A program made the position numbers and the translations under genes. A model generated the notes under the pieces. The model worked only from the letters and a program-made list of their open reading frames with translations, made no database searches and was not told the origin of the DNA. Shown one piece after another: positions 8,801 to 17,056 of a stretch of DNA of 52,611 nt. This DNA is from Chloroflexota bacterium. GTDB lineage: Bacteria; Chloroflexota; Limnocylindria; Limnocylindrales; CSP1-4. Where the stretch lies: positions 1-52,611 of the forward strand of contig JACPOR010000003.1 of assembly GCA_016191425.1 (NCBI GenBank), given 5' to 3'. The stretch's first letter is position 1. Every line of letters starts with the position of its first letter.

Positions 8801-9784
8801 GTACTCGAGCCGCGTCCGGAGTTCCGGGGTCACGGTGCCGTAGCGCCAGGAAAGTCCACGCTCGCATTCCTTGCGCAGCCACGACTCGACGGTCTCCCCG
8901 TCCGGGACCGGGAAATGCGGGATCAGGAGCTGGTTCAGGGGCAGCGTGAGGTCGCACATCTCGGCGATCCGTCGGGTGTTGAGCAGGGCCGCGCGCTGAT
9001 CGGGAAAGAGCGCCTCCATCTCCGCGGCGGACTTCAGGTAGAAGTCGTCCGACCCGAACTTCATCCGACCCGGGGTGTCGAGGTTGTTGCCGGTGCCGAC
9101 GCACAGCAGGACGTCGTGAGCCGGGGCCTGGCGTCGATGGACGTAGTGGAGGTCGTTGGTCACCACGAGCGGCAATCCCGTCTCCGGTGCCAGGCGCACC
9201 AGCTGTTCGTTCAGCCGGCGTTGCTCCGGGAGGCCGTGGTCCTGGAGCTCGAGGAAGAAGCGGCCCTTGCCGAGGATGTCGCCGTACTCCCCCGCCAGGC
9301 TACGGGCGAGTTCCCAATCGTCGACTTCCAGCGCCCGTGAGACCTCGCCGTTGAGGCATGCGGACAGCCCGATGAGGCCCTCACTGTGCTTCGCCAGGTG
9401 CTCCCGGTCGATCCGTGGCTTGTAGTAGTAGCCGTCGAGGTGGGCATCGGTGACGAGCCGACACAAGTTCCGATACCCGGTCAGGTCCGACGCCAGGAGA
9501 ATCAGGTGGAAGGGCTGGGCATCGGCCTTGCCCTCCTTGTCGCCCATGGCCCGCCGCGCCACGTACGTCTCGACGCCGATGATCGGCTTGAGGTCGCGGG
9601 CCCTGGCCGCCTTGTAGAACGCCACGGCGCCGTACAGGGCCCCGTGATCCGTGATCGCGAGGCTGTCGAAGCCCTGGACTCCCGCCTCGTCGACGAGGTC
9701 CGTGATCCGTCCGAGCCCGTCGAGCAGGCTGAACTCCGAATGGGTGTGGAGATGCGTGAAGTCGTTCGAGGCGAGGGTCGTCAC
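5807..9784 (-). CDS. dnaE: DNA polymerase III subunit alpha
   Basis: 1325 aa replicative polymerase. The N-terminal PHP domain keeps metal-ligand motifs (HLHTHSEFS at 11-19, AITDHGALYG near 43, GVETY near 70), so it may still be a proofreading-type phosphoesterase. The palm has PDIDVDFQDDRR with Asp401 and Asp403, aligned with the catalytic pair of E. coli. YGFNKAHATCYG marks the fingers region. Tandem HhH and an OB fold (LVVGGIVIGSRSIVTR... IEVVVFPKLFEQ near 1000-1060) follow. Then comes an unusual low-complexity linker of about 150 residues rich in Asn-Gly and Ser-Pro-Ala, ending in a conserved C-terminal alpha/beta tail. The start is GTG 9784; a TACCAT hexamer lies 9 nt upstream. Single gene, convergent with the terB-like gene. 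Confidence 0.97.
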   Translation of the reverse strand: MTTLASNDFTHLHTHSEFSLLDGLGRITDLVDEAGVQGFDSLAITDHGALYGAVAFYKAARARDLKPIIGVETYVARRAMGDKEGKADAQPFHLILLASDLTGYRNLCRLVTDAHLDGYYYKPRIDREHLAKHSEGLIGLSACLNGEVSRALEVDDWELARSLAGEYGDILGKGRFFLELQDHGLPEQRRLNEQLVRLAPETGLPLVVTNDLHYVHRRQAPAHDVLLCVGTGNNLDTPGRMKFGSDDFYLKSAAEMEALFPDQRAALLNTRRIAEMCDLTLPLNQLLIPHFPVPDGETVESWLRKECERGLSWRYGTVTPELRTRLEYELGVILSMGYAGYFLIVADFIRYAREQGIQTTCRGSAPGSIVTYTLGITPVDPIAYGLPFERFLNPDRVTMPDIDVDFQDDRRDEVIAYVSRKYGQDHVAQIITFGTMLARAAIRDVGRVLGHSYGDVDRIAKAVPNQLGIRLDEALEVSPQLKEQVGADEGVRRVIEFAKQLEGVARNASTHAAGVVISREPLTDIMPLQRATNSDGLMTQYEMHAIEDLGLLKFDFLGLSNLTILKNAVDTVKAHRGVDIDLDHIPLDDPATFQLLASGETTGIFQLESAGMRRYVRELRPTSVFDLAAMVALYRPGPMDNIPAYIRRKHGQEPVTYLHPLLEPFLERTYGIFVYQEDIMAAAIALGGFTGPEADTLGYAIRKKKSSVLRAQKEKFVTQAAERGVPPQTIDAVFKAFEPFERYGFNKAHATCYGLIAYQTAYLKANYTVEYMTSVLSAFRSSEDKVAAAVAECRRLGIEVRPPDIHESQVEFTVEGDAIRFGLLAVKNVGQGAIESIIAAREADGPFRSLTDFCTRIDLRLANRKVLESLAKVGAMGTFGHPAQVLAGLDDATAAGQATQRDRISGQTSFFDMGAADAAVLERPLPPTPEAPGRERLRWEKELLGLYLSEHPMGEVADRVGDYVTAYSADLKDDSLDGQRLVVGGIVIGSRSIVTRARATMAVVTIEDLQGSIEVVVFPKLFEQTGPIWTAGSILLVAGRIDHRGEEVSLLADLVIPWDEAVVRGPEAFARDVAAGDRANSRRRAAGPGQASGANGNGNGDGRGTPSTNGHANGYRNGSGGATTAGTPATAEGAGRLSAPRSGSPSSAALTTPPRSGSPSSAALTAPPRRADVPYVSPLRPDAQVHVALPSIAPAEPLTSHESTEHAGVGAAVDDDDSPALPDEARRQAVADATAPTVPVESAGVSRVLHVRFGGAPADQLVRAMETFRQLIRERPGETRVVVHIPVPGGTALPMELKQAVAYDAELLAEVTRRLGEGTAQVELD
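6290..6373. repeat. 42-bp in-frame duplication in the dnaE C-terminal linker
   Basis: Two 42-bp copies code the 14-residue unit PPRSGSPSSAALTT within the disordered linker between the OB fold and the C-terminal tail of DnaE. Near-identical at DNA level. Confidence 0.85.
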
Positions 9785-9971
9785 GGGAGGTCAATGGTAG
9801 CCCGGGAACATCGGCTCGGTGCCACACGCACCAAGGCCGGATCGCTACGAATCGGGCAGGTACGTCCTCATCACTCCTGGGCCCTTGACGTCGACCTGGC
9901 GCTGTTCGAACCCGTCGCCATCCGGGAGCCCGCGCGTCGAGGCGGCCATGGGATCCGCCGGTACGTGGCGG

Positions 9972-10000
9972 TGGACTCCCAGCCCTGTTGCCGGTAGGCT
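9972..10000 (+). promoter_or_regulatory. promoter of the DUF5674 gene (leaderless)
   Basis: TGGACT (9972-9977) and TAGGCT (9995-10000) are 17 bp apart, fitting -35 and -10. The ATG at 10007 begins 6 nt after the -10, so the transcript should start at or next to the start codon. Confidence 0.5.
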
Positions 10001-10006
10001 CGACCC

Positions 10007-10387
10007 ATGGATCAAGATGAACTGCTGGAGTCCGCGCCCGCCATGCAGGTCGTGCGGGAGACCATCACGCTGTCCACGCTCGCGGAGATGGCCGAGAGCA
10101 TGTTCGGGAACCTCGTAAAGGCAGTCGTTGACATCGAGCAGGGCATCATGGCGGTCGGGGCTGAAATGCACGCCGACGAGGAGGCACTGCTCCTCGAGGA
10201 CGGCTCGCCGCAGCCGAGTCTCTGGGGCATCAACCTCTACCCGGCGCAATTCGGCACGCCCAGGTTCATCGAGTTCGACTCCGTCATCAACATTCGCCCG
10301 AGGCAGGGCAACCGCACGCGGTCGGTCGATGACGCGGCTGTGCGCGCGGCGGTCACGTCGATCGTCAACCGATTGGTGGCACGATGA
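10007..10387 (+). CDS. DUF5674 family protein
   Basis: 126 aa, soluble. It matches what I know of DUF5674: LVKAVVDIEQGIMAVGAEMHADEEALLLEDGS, then LWGINLYP, then FIEFDSVINIRPRQGNRTRSV. These blocks are conserved in a family found mostly in uncultured and candidate-phylum bacteria. No catalytic role is established. The invariant-looking acidic and Asn/Arg residues (HADEE, INIRPRQGNR) suggest a binding or catalytic site, but this is inference. The start lies 6 nt after a -10 hexamer. The gene overlaps the next one by ATGA, so the two products are probably made together. Confidence 0.8.
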   Translation: MDQDELLESAPAMQVVRETITLSTLAEMAESMFGNLVKAVVDIEQGIMAVGAEMHADEEALLLEDGSPQPSLWGINLYPAQFGTPRFIEFDSVINIRPRQGNRTRSVDDAAVRAAVTSIVNRLVAR

Positions 10388-10716
10388 CGATGCACGCCGG
10401 ATTGGCGAGCGGGCGCTGGTGGACGCTCAGCCTCGCGGAGCAGCTCGGCAACGCCGGCGCCGACGTCGGCCGCGCCATCCGGGCCAGGCAGGAAGGCGAC
10501 CAGGGTCGCTTCGACGCGGCTCTGGATCGCGCGTTGGAACTGCTCGACCTGACGCTTTCGGACCCTCGATGGAAGGGCCCTCGGCTGCGTGAGATCGCCC
10601 GGACGCGCGAGGTTGTGTGCGACTTCCTCGTCGGGGACAACGAGTACCGATCCACGCCCGAATTGCTCGACGCCTACTTCCTCGCCTTCGCGATCGCAGC
10701 TCGTCGGGACAGGTAG
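10384..10716 (+). CDS. conserved small hypothetical protein coupled to the DUF5674 protein
   Basis: 110 aa, soluble, predicted all-helical. Recognisable blocks are SLAEQLGNAGADVGRAI, FDAALDRALELLDLTL and REIARTREVVCDFLVGDNEY, followed by LLDAYFLAFAIAARR. I recall similar short proteins beside DUF5674 genes in uncultured bacteria, but no function. The ATG overlaps the upstream TGA (ATGA), indicating coupling. The helical repeat-like form, small size and two-gene layout are also those of toxin-antitoxin pairs, but no toxin motif is visible, so I do not call it one. Confidence 0.65.
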   Translation: MTMHAGLASGRWWTLSLAEQLGNAGADVGRAIRARQEGDQGRFDAALDRALELLDLTLSDPRWKGPRLREIARTREVVCDFLVGDNEYRSTPELLDAYFLAFAIAARRDR

Positions 10717-11037
10717 GGTGTCTGGCCGTCGCCATCCGACGCGACCCTGGCGCCGGCGGTGACGCGGAGGCTGGTCGAACACTATGCGACGCGCCCTCGA
10801 CCGGATGCTTTCCCCGCCCTGGCGACGCTCACCGCGCGAGAGCTCGAGGTGCTGCAGTTGCTGGCGGCCGGTGAATCAAACGCTGAAATTGGCGACCGGT
10901 TGGCGCTCAGCGAGGCGACGGTCAAGACCCATGTCGGCCGCGTCCTCGACAAGCTCGGCGTCCGAGATCGCGTCCAGACGGTGATCTACGCCTACGAGTC
11001 GGGCCTGGTCGAGCCAGGCGACCGGCATCGAGAGTAG
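10717..11037 (+). pseudogene. orphan LuxR/NarL-type DNA-binding domain (truncated response regulator)
   Basis: From 10759 (GTG) the frame codes 92 aa with a complete LuxR-type helix-turn-helix: LTARELEVLQLLAAGESNAEIGDRLALSEATVKTHVGRVLDKLGVRDRVQTVIYAYESGLV. The residues before it (DATLAPAVTRRLVEHYA) are the usual linker between receiver and HTH in NarL-type response regulators. The frame is closed by the stop of the preceding gene at 10714-10716, so the phospho-receiver domain is gone. It may be a remnant of a deleted two-component regulator or a free-standing regulator lacking phosphorylation control. No SD or partner kinase is visible. Confidence 0.6.
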
Positions 11038-11430
11038 GAGAAACGCGTGCGCGAAGTCGGACTCACGAGGCGCTCATCCTACCCAATCGAAGGAAGCGCA
11101 TGCGGAGCCGGATGGGCTGACCCAGGCTGACGACCCTGACCGTGGCGACCGGTACCATCGGCGGCCGCGCTCACCCATCTGCCCGGTTGTTGCGGGCCTA
11201 CGCCGACCTCAAGCTCGACCTCGGTGTCACGGTGCACCACTTGAGCCTGCAGGTGATCGACACGCGTGACGCAATGGACCAAGGATCCGAAGGCACGACC
11301 CATGCACCCACGCGACATCAACGTGACGAGCCCCGGGGCGTCCCCGCGTCCCCCGCTTCCCCGGCGTCCTCGGCGTCGGGCCAATGCCATGCCCAAACCG
11401 GCGCGAGCCTGATCGAGATGTTCGCTCAGC
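11038..11430. other. intergenic region without recognisable gene
   Basis: About 390 bp between the LuxR fragment and the EAL protein gene. Open frames exist on both strands but match nothing I recognise and have no SD. A short Pro/Ala/Ser-coding stretch near 11338-11380 looks like simple GC-rich sequence. Confidence 0.4.
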
Positions 11431-13851
11431 GTGATTGATCGCCTCCGTCCCGATTCAGTCTCGACCCGAGTCGTCAAGGAGCTCGTGTCGCGCCCGTTGC
11501 CCAGTCTGCTCGACGAAGTTGAGTCGGTCGCTCGAATCGGTTCGTACTCGCTCGATGTCCCGACAGGAAGCTGGGTGAGCTCGAGGGGCCTCGACGCGAT
11601 CTTCGGAATCGACGCCGCGTTCGAGCGGTCGGTCGAAGGCTGGACGACGATCATTCATCCGGCCGACCGCGAGGCGATGGTCGCCTACTTCGCCGGCGAG
11701 GTCCTCGGTCAAGCCCACCATTTCGATAGGCAGTACCGCATCGTCCGCGTCGACACGGGCGACGAACGCTGGGTCCACGGACGCGGCGTGCTGGACCTCG
11801 ACGCGTCCGGGCGGCCGCTGCGGATGCTCGGCACGATCGCGGACATCACGGATCAGCGGAAGTCGCAGGACGCGCTCATCGCATCCGAACTCCGATACGC
11901 CGCCATCTTCGAAGGCACCGCCCAGGCCATCCTCATCGCCGAGGTCGCGACACAGCGTCTGCGGTGGGTCAACGCGGCCGCCTGTGCACTGTTCGGCTAT
12001 ACGCGAGACGAGCTCCTCGAGCGCACGGTCAAGGACATCCATCCCCTGCAGCATCTGCCCACGGTGCTTGACGAGTTTCACCAAATGGCGGGCGGTCGCC
12101 TCGGAGTGGCGACATCGGTACCTTGTCGGCGCAGGGACGGCACGACGCTGCTGGCCGATATCACCGGCTCGATGGCCATCGTGGACGGGGTGGCGTGCAA
12201 CATCGGCTTCTTCACCGATGTCACCGAGCAGGTTGCGACCGCGCAAGAGCTGGCTCGACTGCAGGAGGAACGGACCCGGCTCGCCACCGCGGTCGAGCAG
12301 ACGTCCGACTCGGTGGCGATTACCGACCTCGAGGGCACGATCGTCTACGTCAACCCGGCCTTCGAGCGGGTATCCGGCTATCGTCGCGAGGAAATCATCG
12401 GGCAGAACCCACGGATCCTCAAGAGTGGCCGCCAGTCGGCGGCCTTCTATCGGGGACTATGGCGCCGTCTGACGCGCGGGCAGAACTGGACGGGCAAGTT
12501 CGTCAATCGGCGCGCCGACGGTGCGGTCTACGAGGTGGAGGCGACGATCTCGCCGATTCGCAGCTCGGATGGCGGGGTCGTGGGGTACGTCGCGGTCGAG
12601 CGCGACGTCACGGCGCTCCAGGCTGCGCGATCAAGCCTCGCCAGGGAATTCCGCGAGCGGGCCGCCGTGGCTGCCGCACTTGCCCGCCTCGGGCCAGCCG
12701 GGAGTGCCGAGGAAACGGCGGCGGCGATCTGCGACGAGCTTCTCAGCCTGCCAGGCATCGACTTCGCGGCCGTCTTCAATTTCCTCGACCCAGAGCGCGC
12801 CATCCCCCTGGCCACGGGTGGACCCGACGGTCAGCCGTTGGCTCCCGGTCGGCCATTGCCAACGGCGCGTGCCGCCTACCTGTTCGAGCGAGCCGGCCAG
12901 GGTCCGTGGGCCGAGGCGTGGCGGCCGCGGCCCGCCGACGGGGCGTACGGCCACAGGATGGCCGAGCTCGGCCTTCGGGCGGCCGCCTATGCCCCGATCC
13001 GCAACGGCGAGGGCCTGCTTGGCGTCCTCGCCGCGGGGACACGCGACGAGGCGTATGCCGGCCATCTGATCGACCACCTCCCCGTCGTCGGCGAGTTTGC
13101 GGCCACGGCAAGCGCACTGCTGAGCGGGCTGCTCGAGCGTGGCCACCGGGAAGAGGTGGTTCGGGAGCGCGTCCGGCGCGCCATGACGGCGGACGGCCTG
13201 CGGCCGGTCTTCCAGCCGCTGGTCACGCTCGCCTCAGGCGAGCCCGTCGGCTACGAGGCACTCACCCGCTTCGCCGACGGCACGCCGCCCGATCGGATGA
13301 TCGTCGATGCCCACGCGGTGGGCCTGGGCGTCGAGCTCGAGATCGCGTGTCTCGTGGCTGCGCTCGATGCGTCCGAAGCCCTCGCGCCCGACTGCTTCCT
13401 GAACTTGAATGCCTCGCCCGACGTGATCCTCCAGTCGACCGACCTTGCCGCACTCCTCGCGGGTCGGTCACGCCGGATCGTCATCGAGGTCACCGAGCAT
13501 GCGGCGATCGACGACTACCCCATGGTCCGCCGCGCCATCGCCGCACTCGGGCCCAGGGTCAGCCTGGCCGTCGACGATGCCGGGGCCGGGTTCGCCAACC
13601 TGCGCCACGTCGTCGAACTCGCGCCGCGGTTTCTCAAGCTGGATATCAGCCTCGTGCATCTGGTGGATCGCGATCTGACCCGCCAGGCGATGATCGCTGG
13701 TCTGGTTCAGTTCGCGGCCCGGGTCGGTTGCGAGGTCATCGCGGAGGGAATCGAGGAGCAGGCCGAACTCGAGATGCTTCGCGAACTCGGCGTCCCGCTT
13801 GGCCAGGGCTACCTGCTGGGTCGACCGGAGCCGCTCCCGACCGGCCGGTGA
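11431..13851 (+). CDS. PAS-PAS-PAS-GAF-EAL cyclic-di-GMP phosphodiesterase
   Basis: 806 aa, no membrane segment, so cytoplasmic. PAS 1 covers about 30-142 and ends with GTIADITDQRK. PAS 2 is about 150-267 (GFFTDVTEQ) and PAS 3 about 280-395 (VNPAFERVSGYRREEIIGQNPR ends, VAVERDVTALQ). A GAF-like domain is at 410-570 and the EAL domain at 580-805. The EAL active site looks complete: Glu609 in YEALTRF, Asn660, Glu686, the Asp715-Asp716 pair in VDDAGAG, Lys736, Glu772 and Gln792. There is no GGDEF domain, so the protein should only break down c-di-GMP, under control of sensed small ligands or redox. The GTG 11431 is the first start after an in-frame stop at 11410; its SD is poor. It is convergent with the SGNH lipoprotein gene, 9 bp away. 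Confidence 0.9.
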   Translation: MIDRLRPDSVSTRVVKELVSRPLPSLLDEVESVARIGSYSLDVPTGSWVSSRGLDAIFGIDAAFERSVEGWTTIIHPADREAMVAYFAGEVLGQAHHFDRQYRIVRVDTGDERWVHGRGVLDLDASGRPLRMLGTIADITDQRKSQDALIASELRYAAIFEGTAQAILIAEVATQRLRWVNAAACALFGYTRDELLERTVKDIHPLQHLPTVLDEFHQMAGGRLGVATSVPCRRRDGTTLLADITGSMAIVDGVACNIGFFTDVTEQVATAQELARLQEERTRLATAVEQTSDSVAITDLEGTIVYVNPAFERVSGYRREEIIGQNPRILKSGRQSAAFYRGLWRRLTRGQNWTGKFVNRRADGAVYEVEATISPIRSSDGGVVGYVAVERDVTALQAARSSLAREFRERAAVAAALARLGPAGSAEETAAAICDELLSLPGIDFAAVFNFLDPERAIPLATGGPDGQPLAPGRPLPTARAAYLFERAGQGPWAEAWRPRPADGAYGHRMAELGLRAAAYAPIRNGEGLLGVLAAGTRDEAYAGHLIDHLPVVGEFAATASALLSGLLERGHREEVVRERVRRAMTADGLRPVFQPLVTLASGEPVGYEALTRFADGTPPDRMIVDAHAVGLGVELEIACLVAALDASEALAPDCFLNLNASPDVILQSTDLAALLAGRSRRIVIEVTEHAAIDDYPMVRRAIAALGPRVSLAVDDAGAGFANLRHVVELAPRFLKLDISLVHLVDRDLTRQAMIAGLVQFAARVGCEVIAEGIEEQAELEMLRELGVPLGQGYLLGRPEPLPTGR

Positions 13852-13860
13852 ATCAGGCGC

Positions 13861-14706
13861 CTACGGGCGAAGCAGGCCCGCGACCGCCGGGGCGATCCTG
13901 TCGACCCAGCGTTGGTACTGGGCGCTGCTCGGATGGAGACCATCCGATGCCACGAGAGACCGATCGGTCGCGGCCCGCCGGGAGATGTCGAAGACGTCGA
14001 TCACGATGATCCCTCGCGCCGCGGCAAGCGTCGCCATGATCTCGTTGTTGGTCCGAATCGCCGCAGCTTGTGTGGTCGGATCGCCGAAGTCCGCGCCGGC
14101 CGGCGTGACCGTGTAGTCCGGCGTGGTGACCAGGACGATTCTGTTGGGGCCGACGCGGGCCACGAGGTCGTCCAGGATGGCGCTGAGGTTCCCGCGGTAG
14201 GTGTCGGCGGACACTCCCTGCACGACGTCATTGACGCCGATGAGGAGGGTCACGAATTCAGGGCGCAACGCATCGAGCTGCGGCAGTTCCACGGCGATCA
14301 CATCCTGCGAGGTGTAGCCGTTGACGCCCAGGTTCGCCACCAGATCCAGCGACGGCTCGTTCGGGCCGAGAGACGCCACGAGCTGGTTCGGCCAGCGCGC
14401 TTCGAGCGAGACGGACGTCCCGATCGTGTAGGAATCCCCGAGCGCCACGTACCGCAGGTTTGCCCGCTCCGACGTCATCGGCGTTGCGTCTGCGCCGGCT
14501 GAGCCGCTGGCCGCAGCGCCGGCTGAGGCGCTGGCTGGGGCGCCGGCTGAGGCGCTGGCTGAGGCGGCGGTCGAAGCGGCGGTCGAAGCGGCGGTCCCAC
14601 CGCCCGTCGCAGCCCCGGTCGGTGGCCCCGTGTTGTCTCCATCTCGCGCCCCGCATGCGACGAGCAAGGCGGCCAGGAGCCAGATGAGGCGGGTCGTCCG
14701 AACCAT
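13861..14706 (-). CDS. SGNH/GDSL-family hydrolase lipoprotein
   Basis: 281 aa. A lipoprotein signal peptide ends with LLVAC, Cys18 being the likely lipid-bearing residue. A 55-residue Ala/Ser/Gly-rich spacer follows, built of ASAGA-like repeats. The esterase domain has block I ALGDSYTIG (nucleophile Ser), block III-like LIGVNDV and block V DGLHPSSAQY with the catalytic Asp and His. Known relatives are extracellular esterases acting on acylated or phospho-lipid substrates; the substrate is not predictable. It starts 18 bp after the nucleoside hydrolase gene, with AGGGAG as SD, so it likely shares the nucleoside uptake transcript. Confidence 0.88.
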   Translation of the reverse strand: MVRTTRLIWLLAALLVACGARDGDNTGPPTGAATGGGTAASTAASTAASASASAGAPASASAGAAASGSAGADATPMTSERANLRYVALGDSYTIGTSVSLEARWPNQLVASLGPNEPSLDLVANLGVNGYTSQDVIAVELPQLDALRPEFVTLLIGVNDVVQGVSADTYRGNLSAILDDLVARVGPNRIVLVTTPDYTVTPAGADFGDPTTQAAAIRTNNEIMATLAAARGIIVIDVFDISRRAATDRSLVASDGLHPSSAQYQRWVDRIAPAVAGLLRP

Positions 14707-14724
14707 GGCATCGACCGCTCCCTG

Positions 14725-15768
14725 TTACGGCAGTCGCGCGAAGGCATCCACGAGGATGTCCTGGAAGCGCGCCGGATCAATCCGGATCCCGACCTCGGCA
14801 TTGGCCGCCAGGCCATATCGATCCATGCGGTAGGACAGCCCTTCGCAGACCGTCCGCCCGCGGGCCGGCCCGTCCGTGGTGTCCACGCGGACGTTGTAGG
14901 CGGCCACGGATACGAGATCCGGGACGGCCAGGTGGGCCACGGCCACGGCGTCGTGGATCGCGGTGCTCGTGCCGCCGTACCACTTCCCCACCCGCTCGAT
15001 CGCGAAATCCACCAGCTCCGCGGCGATGCGCCCGGCGCCCGTGCCGCACGCTGCCAGTCGTCGTGACGCGGCCCCGTCGAGCGTCGCCTGGTGGGTCACG
15101 TCAAGGCCCATCATCGTGATCGGGACTCCAGACCGGAACACGATGTCGGCCGCTTCGGGATCCGCGTAGATGTTGAACTCGGCCGACGCTGTCGTATTCC
15201 CCTCCCCGATCGACCCGCCCATGATCGCGAGGTGGGCGATCCGGTCCAGGAGTTCGGGGTGCAGCCGGATCAGCGAGGCGAGATTGGTGAGCGGCCCGAT
15301 CGGGGCGATCGCCACCGGGACCGGTGACTCCCGCAGGAGCCGAGCCATCAGGGCCACGGCACCTTCGGCGTGCACGGAAGCGGGCGACGGTGGCAGGACG
15401 GTCCGGCCGAAGCCCGTCTCACCGTGGATCCCCGTGGCGCGCACCACCGCTCCCGTGAGTGGACCGGCCGCGCCTTCCGCGACGGGGATGTCGGAGCGGC
15501 CAAACGCGTGGAGCAGGCGGAGGGCGTTCTCGGTGCAGTGACGGACGTCGGCATTGCCTCCCACGGTCGTCACCGCAAGGACATCCAGCTCCGGCATGGC
15601 GACCGCCAGGCCGATCGCCAGCGCGTCGTCCAGCCCCGGATCGCTGTCGATGATCAGAGGCAGCGGCCGACCTGAAGTCCCGACCGGGGCCGTGCGGGTG
15701 ACCGGCGGCGCGGCGTAGTACGTCGGATGGGCGCCGTGCGCGAAATCACCGAATCCGGGACGTTCCAT
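14725..15768 (-). CDS. inosine/uridine-preferring nucleoside hydrolase
   Basis: 347 aa. The metal-binding signature IIDSDPGLDDALAIGLA near the N-terminus, LAIMGGSIGEGNTTASAEFNIYADPEAA in the middle and AIHDAVAVAHL near the C-terminus define the IunH/RihA family, which cleaves the N-glycosidic bond of nucleosides to give base and ribose. No signal peptide, so cytoplasmic. I chose the ATG at 15768, 7 nt after the permease stop, over an upstream in-frame start that would overlap the permease by about 50 bp. Position behind a nucleoside ABC transporter supports salvage of imported nucleosides. Confidence 0.9.
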   Translation of the reverse strand: MERPGFGDFAHGAHPTYYAAPPVTRTAPVGTSGRPLPLIIDSDPGLDDALAIGLAVAMPELDVLAVTTVGGNADVRHCTENALRLLHAFGRSDIPVAEGAAGPLTGAVVRATGIHGETGFGRTVLPPSPASVHAEGAVALMARLLRESPVPVAIAPIGPLTNLASLIRLHPELLDRIAHLAIMGGSIGEGNTTASAEFNIYADPEAADIVFRSGVPITMMGLDVTHQATLDGAASRRLAACGTGAGRIAAELVDFAIERVGKWYGGTSTAIHDAVAVAHLAVPDLVSVAAYNVRVDTTDGPARGRTVCEGLSYRMDRYGLAANAEVGIRIDPARFQDILVDAFARLP

Positions 15769-15775
15769 GCGGGTG

Positions 15776-17056
15776 TCAAGATTGTTCGTACGGCTGTCCC
15801 ACTGACGACGGTCCCCGGACGCGGCCAACGAGACCCGCCACGACGATGATCGTGACGACGTACGGGAGGATGCTCAGGAAGACCGTGGGGACGTCCACGC
15901 CGACGGTGCCGAGTCGGGATTCGGCGGATCGGGCGAAGCCGAAGACAAGCGCCGCGCCGGCGACGCCGACCGGATTCCAGCCGCCGAAGATCATCGCCGC
16001 GATGCCGATGAACCCGATGCCCGCCGACATGCCGATCTGGAACGAGCCGGTCGAGACGACAACCAGGTAGGAGCCTGCGAACCCGGCAACGGCGCCACTC
16101 ATGGCGAGGGCGCGATACCGGATCCTGAGGACGTCGATCCCGATCGTGGCCGCCGCCTTCGGGTTCTCGCCCACGGCGCGCAACCGCAGGCCCCATCGCG
16201 TCCGATAGATCGCGAGCTGCATGATCACGATCAGGATGTACCCGGCGTAGAGGTAGAACGATCCGTTGAAGAGCGCCGGCCCGATCATCGGGATCTCCGA
16301 CAGGAACGGGATCGGCGTGGCGCCAACGAGGCCCGGCTGATTCAAGTCTGGTTTCACCTGCAGGATCCGGGTGTACATGAAGGTCGTGATCCCCGCGGCG
16401 GCGAGGTTCAGGACGGTGCCGGCAATGACCTGGTCGACGTGATAGCGGATCGCCAGGACGGCGAGCAAGAGGCCCAGAAGGAGGCCCGAGATGACGCCGA
16501 TGGCGATACCGGCCAAGGGATTGCCGAGCAGCGATCCGCCGATCGACGTGGCGGCGGCGCCGAGCAGGATGATCCCCTCGATTCCGATGTTCATGACCCC
16601 GGAGCGTTCGGCCAGGATGGCCGCAAGTCCAGCGAAGACGATCGGCAGGGCGAACGACACGGTCGCCGACATGAGGCCGACCAGGCTCGGTGTCTTCCCG
16701 CCCAGGATCCCGGTCAGGACCGCGAAGGCCAGGACAAAGAGCACGACCGACATGAGCCGTCGCCAGCTCACGCTCGACGGCGACGTGAATTGAAGGCCCG
16801 CGACGATGAGACCCACGACGCCGGCGACCATGTAGGTTCCGCCGACCGGCAAGGAGAGATCCGGCAACTGGATCACGGATTCCTCGAAGACGACCTTGTA
16901 GGCCGTGAGCTGATCGGCCGGAACACGGAACAATCCGACGAAGACCGCGAGCAACCCGACCGCGGCGTAGATTGCGGCACGGATGAGGCCGTTGTTGTGA
17001 GCCCGTCGATCGGCAGCCGACATCGTGGTTTCGTCCGCCATGCGCGCGCCGGTCAT
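15776..17056 (-). CDS. nucleoside-type ABC transporter permease (NupQ-like)
   Basis: 426 aa, strongly hydrophobic, of the branched-chain amino acid/nucleoside permease family. Motif region GVMNIGIEGIILLGAAATS and AVGENPKAAATIGIDVLRIRY (the ATPase-contacting loop) are typical of the second permease of BMP-type nucleoside importers. The first 40 residues before TM1 are hydrophilic and not conserved. Its ATG overlaps the stop of the other permease by 4 bp (ATGA). The operon order ATPase, permease, permease matches B. subtilis nupO-nupP-nupQ. Confidence 0.9.
   Translation of the reverse strand: MTGARMADETTMSAADRRAHNNGLIRAAIYAAVGLLAVFVGLFRVPADQLTAYKVVFEESVIQLPDLSLPVGGTYMVAGVVGLIVAGLQFTSPSSVSWRRLMSVVLFVLAFAVLTGILGGKTPSLVGLMSATVSFALPIVFAGLAAILAERSGVMNIGIEGIILLGAAATSIGGSLLGNPLAGIAIGVISGLLLGLLLAVLAIRYHVDQVIAGTVLNLAAAGITTFMYTRILQVKPDLNQPGLVGATPIPFLSEIPMIGPALFNGSFYLYAGYILIVIMQLAIYRTRWGLRLRAVGENPKAAATIGIDVLRIRYRALAMSGAVAGFAGSYLVVVSTGSFQIGMSAGIGFIGIAAMIFGGWNPVGVAGAALVFGFARSAESRLGTVGVDVPTVFLSILPYVVTIIVVAGLVGRVRGPSSVGQPYEQS

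Noticed and set aside
10384-10716. Toxin-antitoxin reading of the DUF5674 pair
   Set aside because: No toxin fold or nuclease motif can be seen; two-gene layout alone is not enough.
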